64,000 nt of DNA from Crocodylus rhombifer (taxonomy: Eukaryota; Chordata; Crocodylia; Crocodylidae): NCBI GenBank assembly GCA_038503035.1, contig JAVSML010001083.1, positions 66,905-130,904 on the forward strand, given 5' to 3'. The notes below the pieces were generated by a model. That model was not told the DNA's origin. It saw only the letters and a list, made by a program, of their open reading frames with translations, and searched no databases. Of this stretch, positions 18,709 through 30,034 are shown in pieces. Position 1 is the first letter of the stretch. Every line of letters starts with the position of its first letter. A program made the position numbers and the translations under genes.

Positions 18709-21700
18709 GTGAGTGTCTCTGTGCTGGGGTTGTGTTGTCCAGTGTGGCCCTGTCAGTCCTCCTGGCCTGGGGTGTCTGCTCCCAGGCAGCCAAAGGGCAG
18801 CAGGAAGTTTGCAGCCAGCTGCGGGAGCTCTGCCAGCTCTAGCTGGAGCCCCAGTGCTGCAACAAGGAGTGGATGCCAGAGCTGCTGGTGCTGGAGCAGT
18901 TTCTGGGCATCCTGCCCCAGGAGATACCAAGCTGGGAGCAGGAGCATGACACAGAGGCCTGTGCTGAGGCAGAGGCCCTGTCTGAGGGGTTTTGGCTGGG
19001 GCTGGTGGAGGGTGAGATGCTCCAAGTGAGAGAGTTTCACCCTGGCCATCGATGTTGCCTCCCTGTCTCTGTGTGTCCGGGACTGCTTCTTCCTAGTCCC
19101 ATCTCTCCCAGCTCCCAGTGACGTGGTTGTCTTGTCTCCAGGTTACAGTGAATAGGCAGGTTGAGGACGTGGCGGTGGACATGGAAGGACCCGGGACCTT
19201 GAGAGAGTCTGTCTGCTCTCAGCCAGAACAGCCACAGCCCCATCCCGGGTACCTGCCACTGGAGCAGGCAGAATGGGGTGAAACCCCAGAGCCCCAGGAA
19301 GAGCTGCCTCGTGTCCCCGGAGAGGAGCCCCCCCCCCACGAGAAGCCAGGTAACATGCCAGGGGCCTGGGTAGAGGTACTGTGGGGCCCAGGTGCCAGTG
19401 TTCAGCCCCCATAGCAAGAGGCTGGGGTCTCTCCCTGCAAATCTGTTTGGTGAGAGGGCCTCAATTTCTGCCCCAGGCAGCTCCAGTGTGACAGCAGCAT
19501 CCAGTGATAAGATCCCCTATCTTCCTCATGTTATCCTGAGGCCTGGGATCGGGGAACCAGTGGGTTCTTGAGAGAGAGAATGCTCCAAAGGCAGGAGTTT
19601 CCTCTGCTCTTGTGTAGTTTTATTCAACAGCCAGCGCACTCTCCCATACCTAGAAATACACCAGTCACCTTGCCAGCGAGTGTTGCTCCCGTGTCCTGTT
19701 GATGAGACAGTCCAGGGTCTTACAGAGACATTCAGGGGCTTTGTCTCATAGCCCAAGAGTGGCGTAGCCCAGCAGTGTAGTAGTCCAACACCCCTTTGTT
19801 TCCAAAGTCTATTATGACTTTAGTTACTTGCATATTTATCGTTTACCCCATGACAGTTGCTGCTGCTACTGGCCACCTATAGGTTTTTTGCATCACTGTG
19901 TTTTCAGCATTTGGTATTTTTGTATACTGTTGTTTGTATGAACACACCCTAGCGGGCAGGCTTTCCTTCTCATGCTTCTCTTTTTCTGTACATTGTTTTC
20001 TTGCTGTGCTTGGCAGTTGTTTCCATTTGGGCAAAATTTGCAGTGGCTTTGCTCACCTTTAACCAGCCGATGGCTCTTTAGCAAGCTCGGTGGCGATGCA
20101 AGGTCTCCTGGGAGCAGATGCAGGCAGTTTTTGTGGTTCTACTGAGCACTGCTGTGACTGTTATCAATGCTTGAGTCCCAGTCACTCCTCTCTTGCGCCT
20201 GCCATGAACCATCTGTGCCTAAGAATGGGCTGGTGCAGATGTGCGGGTAGTGGGCTTTCCTAGCAACTTTGGGCTAGTTTTTATTTACAGTTAACCCCGG
20301 GCCTCTGTCCCGTTGCAGATTCCTCTGACAGAGGAGACTTGGGGCTCGTCAACAGATGAAAGGTCCTTGGACTGCTTCCCCAGATGAGACTCTTTGCTAG
20401 GGGCAGATAAGAGGTGGTGTTTCTGCCCTTTCCAGCAGCAGGAGGCACTTCCCGTCAGTGGGAAAGTCTTGGCTGCTCATGTGTGGTTTTTTTTTTGAGG
20501 GGGAGGGGGTCGTTTCAGCAACTTATCTGTTCTTCTGCCCCCTCAGCCCCTGGAGCAAGTGGCCCTGTCGGTTCCCTCATTCTCCTCCGCAGTGTGGATC
20601 CTGGTGCAGCACCAAGGTCTCCATTGTATCTCCTATATGGAGCGATGACTGTGTTTGCCATTCTGAGCAAGGGCAGTGTCACTGGGGCTCATCTCCAGCT
20701 TCATGACTGTGGAGATGTATTAGAAGGGTCCTGCTATACAGTCAAATGAAAGCTGGATAGTAGCCAGTTACAGAGTTTTATTACACATTTACAAGCACTA
20801 ACGTTGTATCTGGTTGGCTCTCTTCATAGCTGGGTGGTCATTTATATCACATGATAATGACTTTGCGTGTGTGGCTGGTCTAAATTTATGGCACGATTCA
20901 CCAACTGATAATTACTTTGCTCATGTGACTCGTCTAACCTTGCACGTGTAGCTGATGTAAATTTATTGTGCGATTGACCAATCCTTTCCATAATATATGC
21001 AATGTGTAGCAGGGGCCTTAAAAGTCTTGTGGGATTTGATTTTTTCCATCTTCCTCATATACTGAGGCCTGGGGGCTGACCGAGGCACACACTAGCAGGG
21101 CTTTGCCTTTGCCCATGGCACTAGGGCTAACCTGTGTTGTCATTGCTGTCTTTGTTGGATGTAACTGATTTTTTATGTCAGTGTTGAAGGACCCTGCCTC
21201 ATGGTTTATACATTATACAATTTACTGGTCAATCATGCAATACATTTAGACCAGCCATAAACGTATATACCTGCTATAAAAAGAGCCAGCTATTTATGAA
21301 ATCTGTGCTTGAAAACTTGTAACAGCTTTATAGCTGGTTTCTGTCTAGCTTAAATTTGAATGCCTGGTAGGGCCAGAAGTCTCAGGGAATGCGATGCTGG
21401 CAAAAGTCAGTGCCATGATATCCCAACACCAATCTTGTTTTAAAGAACAACCACAGGCTTGGTGTGGTGACAATGGCTCAGCCAAGTTTATCTGCAAGGC
21501 ATGGTCCTAACACATTTCTGTTCTGACAGACAAAGTATTAACGTGTGTACACCCACGACAAAGTATTGGCACAACACTCCACAGGCACCCCCTAGGCCAT
21601 AAAGTTCCTTTTATTTCTAATTTGTCTTGTCTACAATGGTCAAAACATGTTACGTTCCATCAATAACTTGACTATCTTGAGCCATCCCATGCCACGAACT

Positions 21701-24700
21701 ATTCTCTTAACTTGTATAGCCATCTCTTCTGCTGATCCTCTGGAGCAAATGCCAAGGCTTTGCTTATGCAAGGAGTTTATGTATCAGTCAGGTTTGCTGA
21801 TCACACCTGCTCTGGCCAGTGCTTTAGCAAAGCCTTTGTGAGAGCAGTATCTCTATGTATTGATCAATGTAGGCCTCACTAGAACAGTCTTTTGATGCGC
21901 CTTCCCTCCCAGCAGATGCAGGAAACCTGAGCACAGCTGAGGAGAAGCCTCCTGAGGAAAGGCCTGTACACCTGGAACTGCTGAGGCCGTCCCCAGGAAG
22001 ATCTGGGGAGACGGGACTCCTGACACCTAAGCCAAGCCAAGTGCGTAAGAAGCAGGGCGGGTGCCCACAGCACAGAGGGAACATGACTGTGAGCAAGGTA
22101 CCGGCAGCAGTGGAGTGTGAGTGTGGTGCCAGGGCAAAGCTCAGCAAGAGTTCTGGGTGTGGGAAAGAGCCAGAGGCATGGAGAGACCTAAAGGGCTGCA
22201 AGAGAGGCTGCATCCACACCAAGCCATTGGGGAGGGCCTGAGGGGAAGCAGGAACTGCTGCCAAGTACAGATAGCCTGGGGGACTTGGACTAGAAGTACT
22301 GCCCTCAGCACCAGTGGGTCCAGCACTCCCTGCCTCTGGAAGTGCTATCTCAGCTTCCTCTGAGGGGTACTTCAGGAGAGCATTTTGAGTCTGGGGTCTC
22401 AGGAGGGAGCTCCTTTGGGCCCTCTGTGGCACCCAGCCAGCACCAGGAAGCATGGGGTGAGGGTCTCCTCAGCTGAGCCCACCAGGTTCTCCCTGAGAAG
22501 CATGGAGGGGTCTGCACCCAAGTCCTGCAGGGTCTCCAGCCCAGCCAGTGCCAGGACAGGATGATGAGCTGGCAGTTTGCTAGGAGTGAGCAGTGTTCCT
22601 GAGTCCTGGAGGATCAACTTGCCAGAAAGGAAAATGAATCCCAGTCCCTTTGTACCAGTGCCTTAACTGGGATCAAGGAAAAATTCCCAGAGTTGCTTAT
22701 ATCTGGAGAAAGCCTCCCTCCAGGCGTGCAGGTCTCACTTGTGCCCAAGAAAAATGGACACTTTGTGCTTTGGGGAGCTGTAATATCCTTGTCTCTGTAC
22801 ATGAAGTTGGATTGCCATGGACCCCCCGCCCCCGCCCTTTCTCCTGCTTCCAGGCTGAGTTTCGACCGAGTCCTGTCTCTTTCATCCCAGTACAGGCCAT
22901 GGGGAATCCTCATTTCCCCCTTCCGGGCTTCACTTCTTCCCCTGCCCTTCATTTCCACTCCACAGCCGGACACAATGGGGGTGGCTGCAGCAGCCCCATA
23001 TCATGTAGGACAGCAACAGGGAGGTTCCCTGTGTTTTGTGGGTCAGTAAATCTCCTGGGAGCTCTCCAGCCCAGAGCCTCATGGAGGAAAGAGAAGACTC
23101 CTGACTGCACCGACAGCCACCGTTTCTTGGGCTGTGTCTGGTGGAGCGGGGTGAATTCCCAGGGTCCCCCTCTGAAGCAGGGTATTTTCTGTGAGTCACT
23201 GCCATGAAAACAGCTTCCCCAGGGGGCGCTCATGGCACCTGGACTGCAGTCTCAGCTGGTGTACTGATGACAGTACCTCCCTTTTAGGCACAGCATATAC
23301 TGGCAGAGGGAATAACTGCGCTGACTCCCTGGATGACATGAACTAAAGCAGACAAACGTGCTGTTCTGCCCTTAGAGCTGTTTCCATGCCAGACTCTTTG
23401 CTGGAGCAGCCGGATCAGCTGAGGAGTAAAATCTAGGTTTGTTTAGATTGGAGGAGGGTGGACAAGAAGACACTGATGGTGTAATGCTTATGACTGCAGC
23501 TCCTGGAGGCCTTTGAGGACGTGGCAGTGTATTTCACAAGGGAGGAGTGGGAGCTGCTGGAAACTGGAGACAAGGGGCTTTACCAGGACCAGATGCTGAG
23601 GAATTACCAAGCCCTTGTTTCCCTGGGTAAATTTCTGGTTCTTTTTTTCTCTACTCAGAGCTGTAGTAAAGTATCCTTTTGTAGTGGTTGCTTTCTCAAC
23701 CTCCACCAAAGATCTTCCTTGGGGACCCGCACAATTTTATTTATTTATTTATTTATTTATTTGCCACATATCTGAAGGCCAATTTATTGTTTTCTGGACT
23801 TTCCTTATTGATTAGTGACACTCTTTACTTTTCTCAAGCCAGAGTGATTATACCTGATCTATGTGTTCATGTTGACTCTGGCTGCAATAATTGATCATCG
23901 GTTTGGAATGAGTGGCTGAATCAGTTTTGTTCTCCTGTCATCGGAACTTTGATAGTTACTCCCTTTCTGTTTGAAAGGCAGAAGTGATGTTATACTTAGT
24001 CACCATTCATTTCAAGTCCTGCCTCTTTCATCCCAGTACAGGCCATGGGGAATCCTCATTCCCCCTTCCTGGCTTCATTTCTTCTAGGAACACAGGTTCC
24101 TTCATTAAGTGCAGAACCACTATTTCCCTTCATCTCCTAATGCTTCAGGAACTTCCAATGGTTGAGTATATAAACCTACTGTTTAACTTCTTTCTTCACT
24201 TTCATTTCCCTTTTGTTAGTTCATTTGTTCATTTATTTACTGCTTTCCTGATTTCCTCTGCACTGTCAGCTGTAAATTCAATTTCATTTACAGCATCAAT
24301 GGATGCAAATGTTCTCTGGGACATTCTCCTTTCAACAAAATCTCAGAATACACGCTTTGTATTTGATCATATGTTAATCTGCTTTCCTCATCACTAATAG
24401 CATTGGACACAACATCATCCAAGTCCTTCCCCCCCGCCTTTTTTTTAGTCATTGTGGATTTAAGCTAGCCTACCAATTATCTTTCCATCTTTTCTAATGT
24501 TCAGTTTTTTATACAAGCCTTTCAGTGCTGCTTCTCTTGATACTACTACTATTTTCTGCATAAATGACGTGGTCCAAATGGACTTTTGTCTCTTCCCAGA
24601 GACTTCTGTATTTTCCTCAATATCTCTTGATACCTCCATTTCCCACCTTGTGTTTCTGATGTTCTTGGGTTTCATCTAATACATCTTCGGCAAGTGCAAA

Positions 24701-27700
24701 TAAATATACCTTCCCTGAATCTCAAAGTGAATCTGCATTAAGCTCTCTGTATTATAAGATTGTTGTCAGCTTTGTTGCAAAGACCTGGCTTTCTGTTTAT
24801 AAGCTGTATTCCAGCAGTAATTTCCAATATCCTTGCCCTGATATTCTCTTTTTTTATTTTACCTTTTGAGAATAACCCAAAGTCAGCAGGCTTGATACTC
24901 TATGGGACCATGTTGCTCTCGCAAGGTATGGTTTGACTATATCTCTCTTTGTAGTCATCCTGTAATCTATTTTTATTGAATGACAATCTTTTCTGAAGGT
25001 AATTTTATCATCATTCTTTTCCTGGGAACCTGGGTTGAACAGTACCCTACTGTGGGCATTCTCATTTTGTAAAAATGTGTCATCTTCCTCCTTTAATCCA
25101 TATCCCTAATGCAGACAGTCTATATCCTCAGTACATATGCATCATTTCACATAAGGATCCATCGACTGGATCGAAAGGTTGCTATAGTTGCCTCTACAGT
25201 TGTTATAACATTATCCTTTTCTGCGCAGTCCCAAAATGAATTCCCCTCTCTCCCATAAACAAGCTTTCATTGTCCTCGGTCTGTCATTGACTTTTTACCT
25301 GCAAGACTCATCAGTGCAAAAACTACTGCAAACATTTCTATTTTTTTCACCTGGAATTACCTTAATAAGATTTGTTGGATAGATGGCTATGAGTATATTC
25401 ATCATCTCTCTTTTCAAATGAATATCTTGAAAATCTATAACAGTATTCTCTTTCTTCCTCCTTACACATCACAGAGCGTTACATCTCTGCCCACCTTCCA
25501 AGGGGCCACTGTAACCTTTTTACCCTTTATATACTTCTGAGGGGTTGATACTTCATATGACCATCATTCCATTTACTTAGGTGGCCAAGGTGATACTCTG
25601 TTAAAGATTTCTGCTTGTTGTGGTTTCTCTTTTATTCTAAACATCCTCCTTTCCTTTTCCTTTGGGTCCCCATTAAATATCTGAGTTCATTGGATCCATT
25701 CTCCACATCCCAATCAGGCACTGGATGGTGGAAGTACCCCCCCCCACACACTCCCCAGAACAGCATACACAGCTCCCACACCAGCTGAAATGCCCTCCTT
25801 CCTAAGAGTCCTCCCTTGAGTCCCCATTAGAATATTTGAATCCATTGGATCCTTTCTCGAAGTCCCAGTTGGGCACTGGATTGTGGAATAACCAACCTCT
25901 ATACACTCCCCAACACAGGTTATCAAGGTCCCACACCAGACCTAATCTACCGCATCCAGCAAGGTGAGATGGAGCTCTGGATCTGTGATGAGGAAGCTGG
26001 AGAAAACTTATTTTCTGAGGACTTGCCTCCAGGTGAGTCTTGAAACTCCCTGACCTCCTCCTTCCACCCACACCTCAGCTCATAACCTCTCAATACATAG
26101 GGGGAGCTGGAAACCTGAACATTTGCCTTAAGTTGCTCCCACAAAGTCCTGACCTCATGCAACCTGGCCAGATCTGTGTTGTCCAGACAGATGTATATAC
26201 CCACTCCTTGTATTTCAGTGATGCAGGATGGGCAACTGATTCTTTTTTCTTCCCCTATTAGGTTTGTTTAGGAAATAAATCTGCCTTCAACCCTTCAGAT
26301 CCTCCTCTTAAGGAGGCATATTGACAAGTGTTTCTGCCATGGAAGGAAGGGGCTGTCCTTAGAAAAGTACTGATATGCTAGGGACAAAGACTAGCTTGCT
26401 GTCTTGATTTGAAGCACAAATCTGGTATCCCTGGGGATGAGCTTAAATTTCCATCTTCCCTCAGCAGTGCAAGGACCGATAGCCCAATCCGAAGTGGCCA
26501 CACCTCTGTCGTGTCCTCTGGCAGGACATGATCTTGTTTGAATTTCCCCATGGCAGCTATCAGAGTTGGCAGAAACCTTGCGGGGGTTATTAAGGATGGG
26601 GCTATAGAGAGCCTGGTGCTCTGCTTCCTGCTGCTACCAGTTCTCTTGTTTAGTTTGAGTGGAATTTCTGTCCCTCCCCTATGTGACAGCCAGGGGAGTA
26701 AAGGCAGTGTTCAGTCAGTGCTTCCAGCAGTATGAAGTATCTGCTTGGTGTAGTTAGGATTCACAAGCTTTCACAGTTGGGGGATACAAGTGCCTTGTTT
26801 CCACCAGAATCGCCCATGTTCTGCTTCATAACTGGGGCACAAGGTATACAAGGTGAGAGACCAGAGACCCAGAGTGCACAAGCACTTGGACCCCTTGTTT
26901 TCACAGAGGTACCTAGGCCCATCCAAGTTCTGGGGCACATCCCATCATGGGGAAATACCAGATCTTTCCCTTCACCAGCTGGACAGAGACTAATTTATGG
27001 GTTCTTGTCTCCACCCAGCAGATGCTGAGTCACTGGGCAGAGATGAGCAGCACCAGCCTCGTGAGGAAGAGCCTGCCAACCTGAATCTGTTTCAAACTGG
27101 AAACCAGCTCCCCTTCCAACAAGAACAGAGAACAGTGGAGACCGAAAGGAGCAGGGAAGGATTTGAAGGGCAGAGAGACCTGAGTATATGTGGAGAGCCC
27201 AGTGAGAAGTTTGGAAACAATGTGGAACTTGGGACTCCCCAGAGGGAGAATGTCCAGGCCTGTGCTGAGTGTGGGGATGGCTTCCACCATACATGCCCTC
27301 TCAATGGGCCCTCGAAGGAGCACCTCCACTGCTGCTCAGAGTGTGGGAAGAGCTTTGCCTCCTTAAGTGATCTCCAAGTACACCAGGGCATGCATGCAGG
27401 GGAGCAGATATACTGCTGCGCTGAGTGCAAAAAGAGCTTCACGAGGTGGGATCACCTTCAAAGCCACATGTGTGTGCATGCAGAAGAGAAGCTGTTCTCC
27501 TGCATGCAGTGTGGGAAAAGCTTCACACAGAAGTCCAAGCTTACGCGGCACCAGCGTGTGCATACAGGGGAGAAACCATTCTCTTGTAGCCAGTGTGAGA
27601 AGAGCTTTGCTGACAGTTCTGTATTCATGCAACACCTGCGTGTGCACACAGGGGAGAAGCCATTTTCTTGCACCCAGTGTGGGAAAAGCTTCACACAGAA

Positions 27701-28517
27701 CTCCCAGCTCACACGGCACCAGCGCGTGCACACGGGGGAGAAACCATTCTCTTGTATCCAGTGTGAGAAGAGCTTTGGCGACATCTCTGCACTCATGCAA
27801 CACCTGCGCATGCACACCGGGGAGAAGCCATTTTATTGCACCCAGTGTGGGAAGAGCTTCAACAGGAGGTCAACACTCACAGGTCACCTGCGCGTGCACA
27901 CGGGAGAGAAGCCCTTTGCCTGCAGTCAATGTGAGAAGAGCTTCAGGAACAGCTCTGGGCTCACAAGTCACTTGCGCGTGCACTCAGGGGAAAGGCCATT
28001 CTCTTGCAGCCAATGCAAAAAGACCTTCAGCAGCAGCTCTGCGCTCATGAGTCACCTGCGTGTGCACACAGGAGAGAAGCCATTTTCTTGCATCTATTGT
28101 GGGAAGAGCTTCACGTATAACTCCAACCTCACCATTCACCTGCGCATACACACGGGGGAGAAGCCATTCTCTTGCACCCAGTGTAAGAAGAGCTTCAGCA
28201 ACAGCTCTTCACTCACAACTCACCTGAGTGTGCACACAGGGGAGAAGCCATTTTTTTGCCCCCAGTGTGGGAAGAGCTTCACCAGGAAGTCAACAATCCC
28301 ACGTCACATGCGTGTGCACACAGGCGAGAAACCATTTCAATGTAGCCAGTGTGGGAAGAGCTTCACGCAGAGCTCCAAACTCACCTATCACCTTCGCACT
28401 CATATAGGGGAGAAACGCTTCTTCTGCAGCCAGTGTGGGAAGGGATTCACTAAGAGGTCAATGGTCATGAGTCACCAGCGCATGCACACAAGGGATAAGC
28501 TGTACCACTGTACCTAA
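18481..28517 (+). CDS. KRAB C2H2 zinc-finger gene, copy A (seven coding exons)
   Basis: The inferred product is a sequence-specific DNA-binding transcription factor of the KRAB-ZNF type. Coding exons are 18481-18708, 18786-19025, 19142-19349, 21913-22088, 23500-23626, 25919-26032 and 27019-28517. Every junction has AG/GT signals and matching phases (0, 0, 1, 0, 1, 1), and the total is 2592 nt or 864 codons. The order is an acidic leader, SCAN remnant, linkers, KRAB-A, KRAB-B-like, then 14 C2H2 fingers. The only break is an in-frame TAG at 18840-18842 in exon 2. That exon is 240 nt in phase 0/0, so skipping it leaves an open frame of 783 residues. It could thus be a working gene spliced without exon 2, a recent pseudogene, or carry a sequencing error. 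The inverted paralogue is copy B. Confidence 0.75.
18786..19025 (+). CDS. copy A exon 2, SCAN-domain remnant with nonsense codon
   Basis: The exon lies between CTGCTCCCAG and GTGAGA. It keeps the second half of a SCAN domain ([39 protein letters not shown]), a leucine-rich oligomerisation fold. The N-terminal half of SCAN is missing. TAG at 18840-18842 stands where copy B has TGG (QWWLEP) and SCAN families have Trp, so it is a Trp-to-stop change. An earlier donor (19012) would break the downstream phase. Confidence 0.7.
19142..19349 (+). CDS. copy A exon 3, acidic/proline-rich linker
   Basis: It follows TTGTCTCCAG and ends at donor GTAACA; 208 nt, phase 0 to 1. It reads [20 protein letters not shown] and ends [19 protein letters not shown] mimics the start of a KRAB box but lacks the rest of it. 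Confidence 0.7.
19350..21912 (+). other. copy A intron 3, with a dead exon
   Basis: 19530-20570 is colinear with copy B's intron (inverted). From about 20570 there is no copy B counterpart. 20760-21300 contains AT-rich, repeated motifs around GGTCTAAATTTAT and CGATT(C/G)ACCAA, partly inverted, suggesting an unclassified mobile-element remnant. The decayed exon 20319-20406 lies inside. Confidence 0.5.
20319..20406 (+). pseudogene. copy A dead linker exon 4'
   Basis: This is homologous to copy B's open 90-nt exon (12916-13005). The acceptor CCGTTGCAG is kept. A 2-nt deletion shifts the frame, producing a stop, and the donor is ATAAGA instead of GTAAGA. Since the flanking exons are phase 1 on both sides, its loss does not disturb the copy A frame. 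Confidence 0.65.
21913..22088 (+). CDS. copy A exon 4, linker before KRAB
   Basis: It lies between CTTCCCTCCCAG and donor GTGAGC; 176 nt, phase 1 to 0. It reads [19 protein letters not shown], then [20 protein letters not shown], a linker pattern seen before KRAB-A in reptile zinc-finger proteins. Copy B has no counterpart. Confidence 0.7.
22089..23499 (+). other. copy A intron 4
   Basis: No exon is recognised. A ~75-bp stretch (about 22866-22945, TCTCTTTCATCCCAGTACAG...) is repeated in the next intron at about 24016-24080. Confidence 0.45.
23500..23626 (+). CDS. copy A KRAB A-box exon (127 nt)
   Basis: The length of 127 nt and phases 0 to 1 are canonical for KRAB-A exons. The acceptor is GACTGCAG and the donor GTAAAT. 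The product contains [16 protein letters not shown], then [20 protein letters not shown] normally recruits TRIM28 for silencing. The DV and EEW contacts are present, but the usual MLE is MLR here, as is common in reptile KRABs, so repressor strength cannot be assumed. Confidence 0.85.
23627..25918 (+). other. copy A intron 5, AT-rich, unclassified
   Basis: It contains a (TTTA)n microsatellite, the second copy of the intron 4 duplicate, and a 24.1-25.6 kb AT-rich tract with only short broken frames, perhaps an old antisense retroelement. Just before the KRAB-B exon, 25709-25760 and 25863-25918 are similar (GGCACTGGAT(G/T)GTGGAA...ACACTCCCCA), so the acceptor region is partly duplicated. Confidence 0.45.
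23735..23763. repeat. (TTTA)n microsatellite
   Basis: About seven uninterrupted TTTA units. Confidence 0.9.
25919..26032 (+). CDS. copy A KRAB B-box-like exon (114 nt, phase 1/1)
   Basis: The acceptor is CCCCAACACAG and the donor GTGAGT. It reads [20 protein letters not shown], then [18 protein letters not shown], the usual reptile counterpart of the KRAB B-box (G-YxVxKPDVISxLEQGEEPW). The first codon is completed by the last G of the KRAB-A exon. Confidence 0.8.
26033..27018 (+). other. copy A intron 6
   Basis: Colinear with copy B's 10807-11779 (inverted); no exon is seen. It ends with the tract TCTCCACCCAG. A CAGCAG sequence at the acceptor could allow a 3-nt NAGNAG alternative. Confidence 0.5.
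27019..28517 (+). CDS. copy A terminal exon: linker plus 14 C2H2 fingers
   Basis: It begins CAGATGCTGAG in phase 1 and runs 499 codons to a TAA at 28515-28517. After a ~95-residue linker and one degenerate finger ([10 protein letters not shown]) come 14 fingers of the form CxxC-12-HxxxH, most joined by TGEKPF linkers. The fingers are uninterrupted, from [19 protein letters not shown] to [19 protein letters not shown]. Contact residues differ between fingers, as expected for a specific DNA target, which cannot be predicted here. Intactness suggests recent constraint. Confidence 0.9.
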
Positions 28518-28624
28518 ATGTTGCCTCACTTCTGAATAGAGGGGAATAATTACTGTCCTTGACCTATTGGCAGCATACCTACCACTGCAGCCCAGTATGC
28601 CATTAGCCTTCTTGGCAACTAGAT

Positions 28625-28870
28625 TTATTCATAGATGTTGGGGTTGGAAGGGACCTCAGTTGGTCATCGAGTTTGCCCCTCTACCCTGGACAGGAAAGAG
28701 CGCTGGGGTCAGACAACCCTAGCTAGGTGCTTGTGCAGTCTCTTGAAGACCCTGAGGTAGAGGAGAGCAACCATCTCCCTTGGAAGCCCATTCCGGATTC
28801 TGGCAACCCTTGCTGTGAAAAAGTTCTTTCTAGGGCACACTGTTGAATCATATTCAAGTCATTGTCTACT
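28625..28870 (-). mobile_element. CR1 3' end fragment, antisense
   Basis: It has the antisense CR1 signature ATAGATGTTGGGGTTGGAAG, GGACCTCAGTTGGTCATC, and continues to TGAAAAAGTTCTTTCTAGGG. It lies just 3' of the copy A stop codon. Confidence 0.75.
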
Positions 28871-28990
28871 GTAACCCCCAATCAGCCCTTAAGCATTCTC
28901 TGACAGAGAAAATAACTTTTCCCCCCTGCCCATCCCATGCCTTTTACTGCTCATGATGAGAGCCCCTGTGGGATATGGGAGTGATCTAGA

Positions 28991-29146
28991 CCAGTGGTCT
29001 CTGAAGTGGGGTGCACAAGATGATCCATTGGGGTGCGGGAAGAAAATATTAGAACTTCGATTTATATAAATATACATATATTGGGGGTGCATGCTTAAAA
29101 ATTTTTTACTGATAGGGGTGTGCGATCAAAAAAGTTGGAGACCGCT
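28991..29146. mobile_element. 156-bp hAT MITE with perfect 8-bp target duplication
   Basis: The element is flanked by GATCTAGA on both sides (28983-28990 and 29147-29154). The ends CCAGTGGTCTC and, inverted, AGCGGTCTCCAAC are imperfect terminal repeats. It is non-coding. Confidence 0.75.
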
Positions 29147-29154
29147 GATCTAGA

Positions 29155-30034
29155 CTTCCTGCTCCATGGCTGCGCATGGGATTTCCTCAGTGCTGAGCAC
29201 ACTGGTGGCAGGGGCATCCCTGGCTGACATACTGGGTAAAGGCAGGGGAACCCCAGGCACCTGCAGGCTCAACTCTTACTGTCTCTGCCCTAGATCCCTC
29301 ATCCCCTCTCTCTGCACACCACCTCCTTAAACCCCATTTTCCTTTTTACCCCCCCAGCACTGCTCAGACTCCTGTAACATCTGTATCCCTACAGGATCTG
29401 ATGCCTACTTTTCTTCTGTTATCCCCTAGCAGTGGCCCTTACCCTCCCTCCCATTGTCCTCTGTCCCCCCACAACCATCAGACCATTAGAGCCATCGTTC
29501 TCATTACCTAAGCACCCCAAACTGTTGCCTGGGGGGGGGGCATTGGCACAGGTCTGCGGTGATGGGGGGAAGGGATCTTGTGAAAGGCCTACAGGGATTA
29601 GGGGAAAGTTGCCCTCCTTCACAGCATCATCAGGATTTGCCTTTTTTTTTTTTTTTTTTTTGAGACTTTGTAGGCTGCTTTTCTGTTCTGAGCCCTCCAT
29701 GAGACTTTTCCTGTCTTCTCCAATCTGGGAAATGTTTCCTCTGTCTTTTGGTTCATGCCTTGGCTAAAGTCAGGAGTGTTTTGTGGAAAAATCATTTCTG
29801 TTTCATTCACACACTCAAATTTGTCAGCATCAAGGGGGGATCCAGAAAGGCTTCAGTCCTTACGTTCGGGACACAGGATACCCCGGGAAGGGGAACAGCA
29901 AGGGCATGTTATCAAGGAACTGCTTTGCCCAAAACTTTAGACCGCAGGGGTGTACATTTGTTATATGTTAAAGTAATGCTTTAATAGCTTTTTTTTTAAT
30001 TGCTTTTAAATTTTTTTAATTTATTTTTTTACTT
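29155..30034. other. no gene recognised; poly(T) run
   Basis: A T run lies at about 29641-29661, and T-rich sequence near 29990-30030 abuts the next CR1 tail. No exon is recognised. Confidence 0.45.

Noticed and set aside
18786..19011. Use of the earlier donor GGTGAG (19012) for copy A exon 2
   Set aside because: It would leave phase 1 and put exon 3 into a frame with an immediate stop; the GTGAGA donor at 19026 keeps phase 0.
24140..25680. Possible antisense retroelement or endogenous retrovirus in copy A intron 5
   Set aside because: The frames are short and broken and I could not identify a single diagnostic motif, so no class is claimed.
26997..27018. Met at 26997 as the start of the zinc-finger protein
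   Set aside because: It lies within the intron's acceptor tract; the exon starts at 27019 in phase 1, and the homologous Met in copy B (10828) is likewise intronic.
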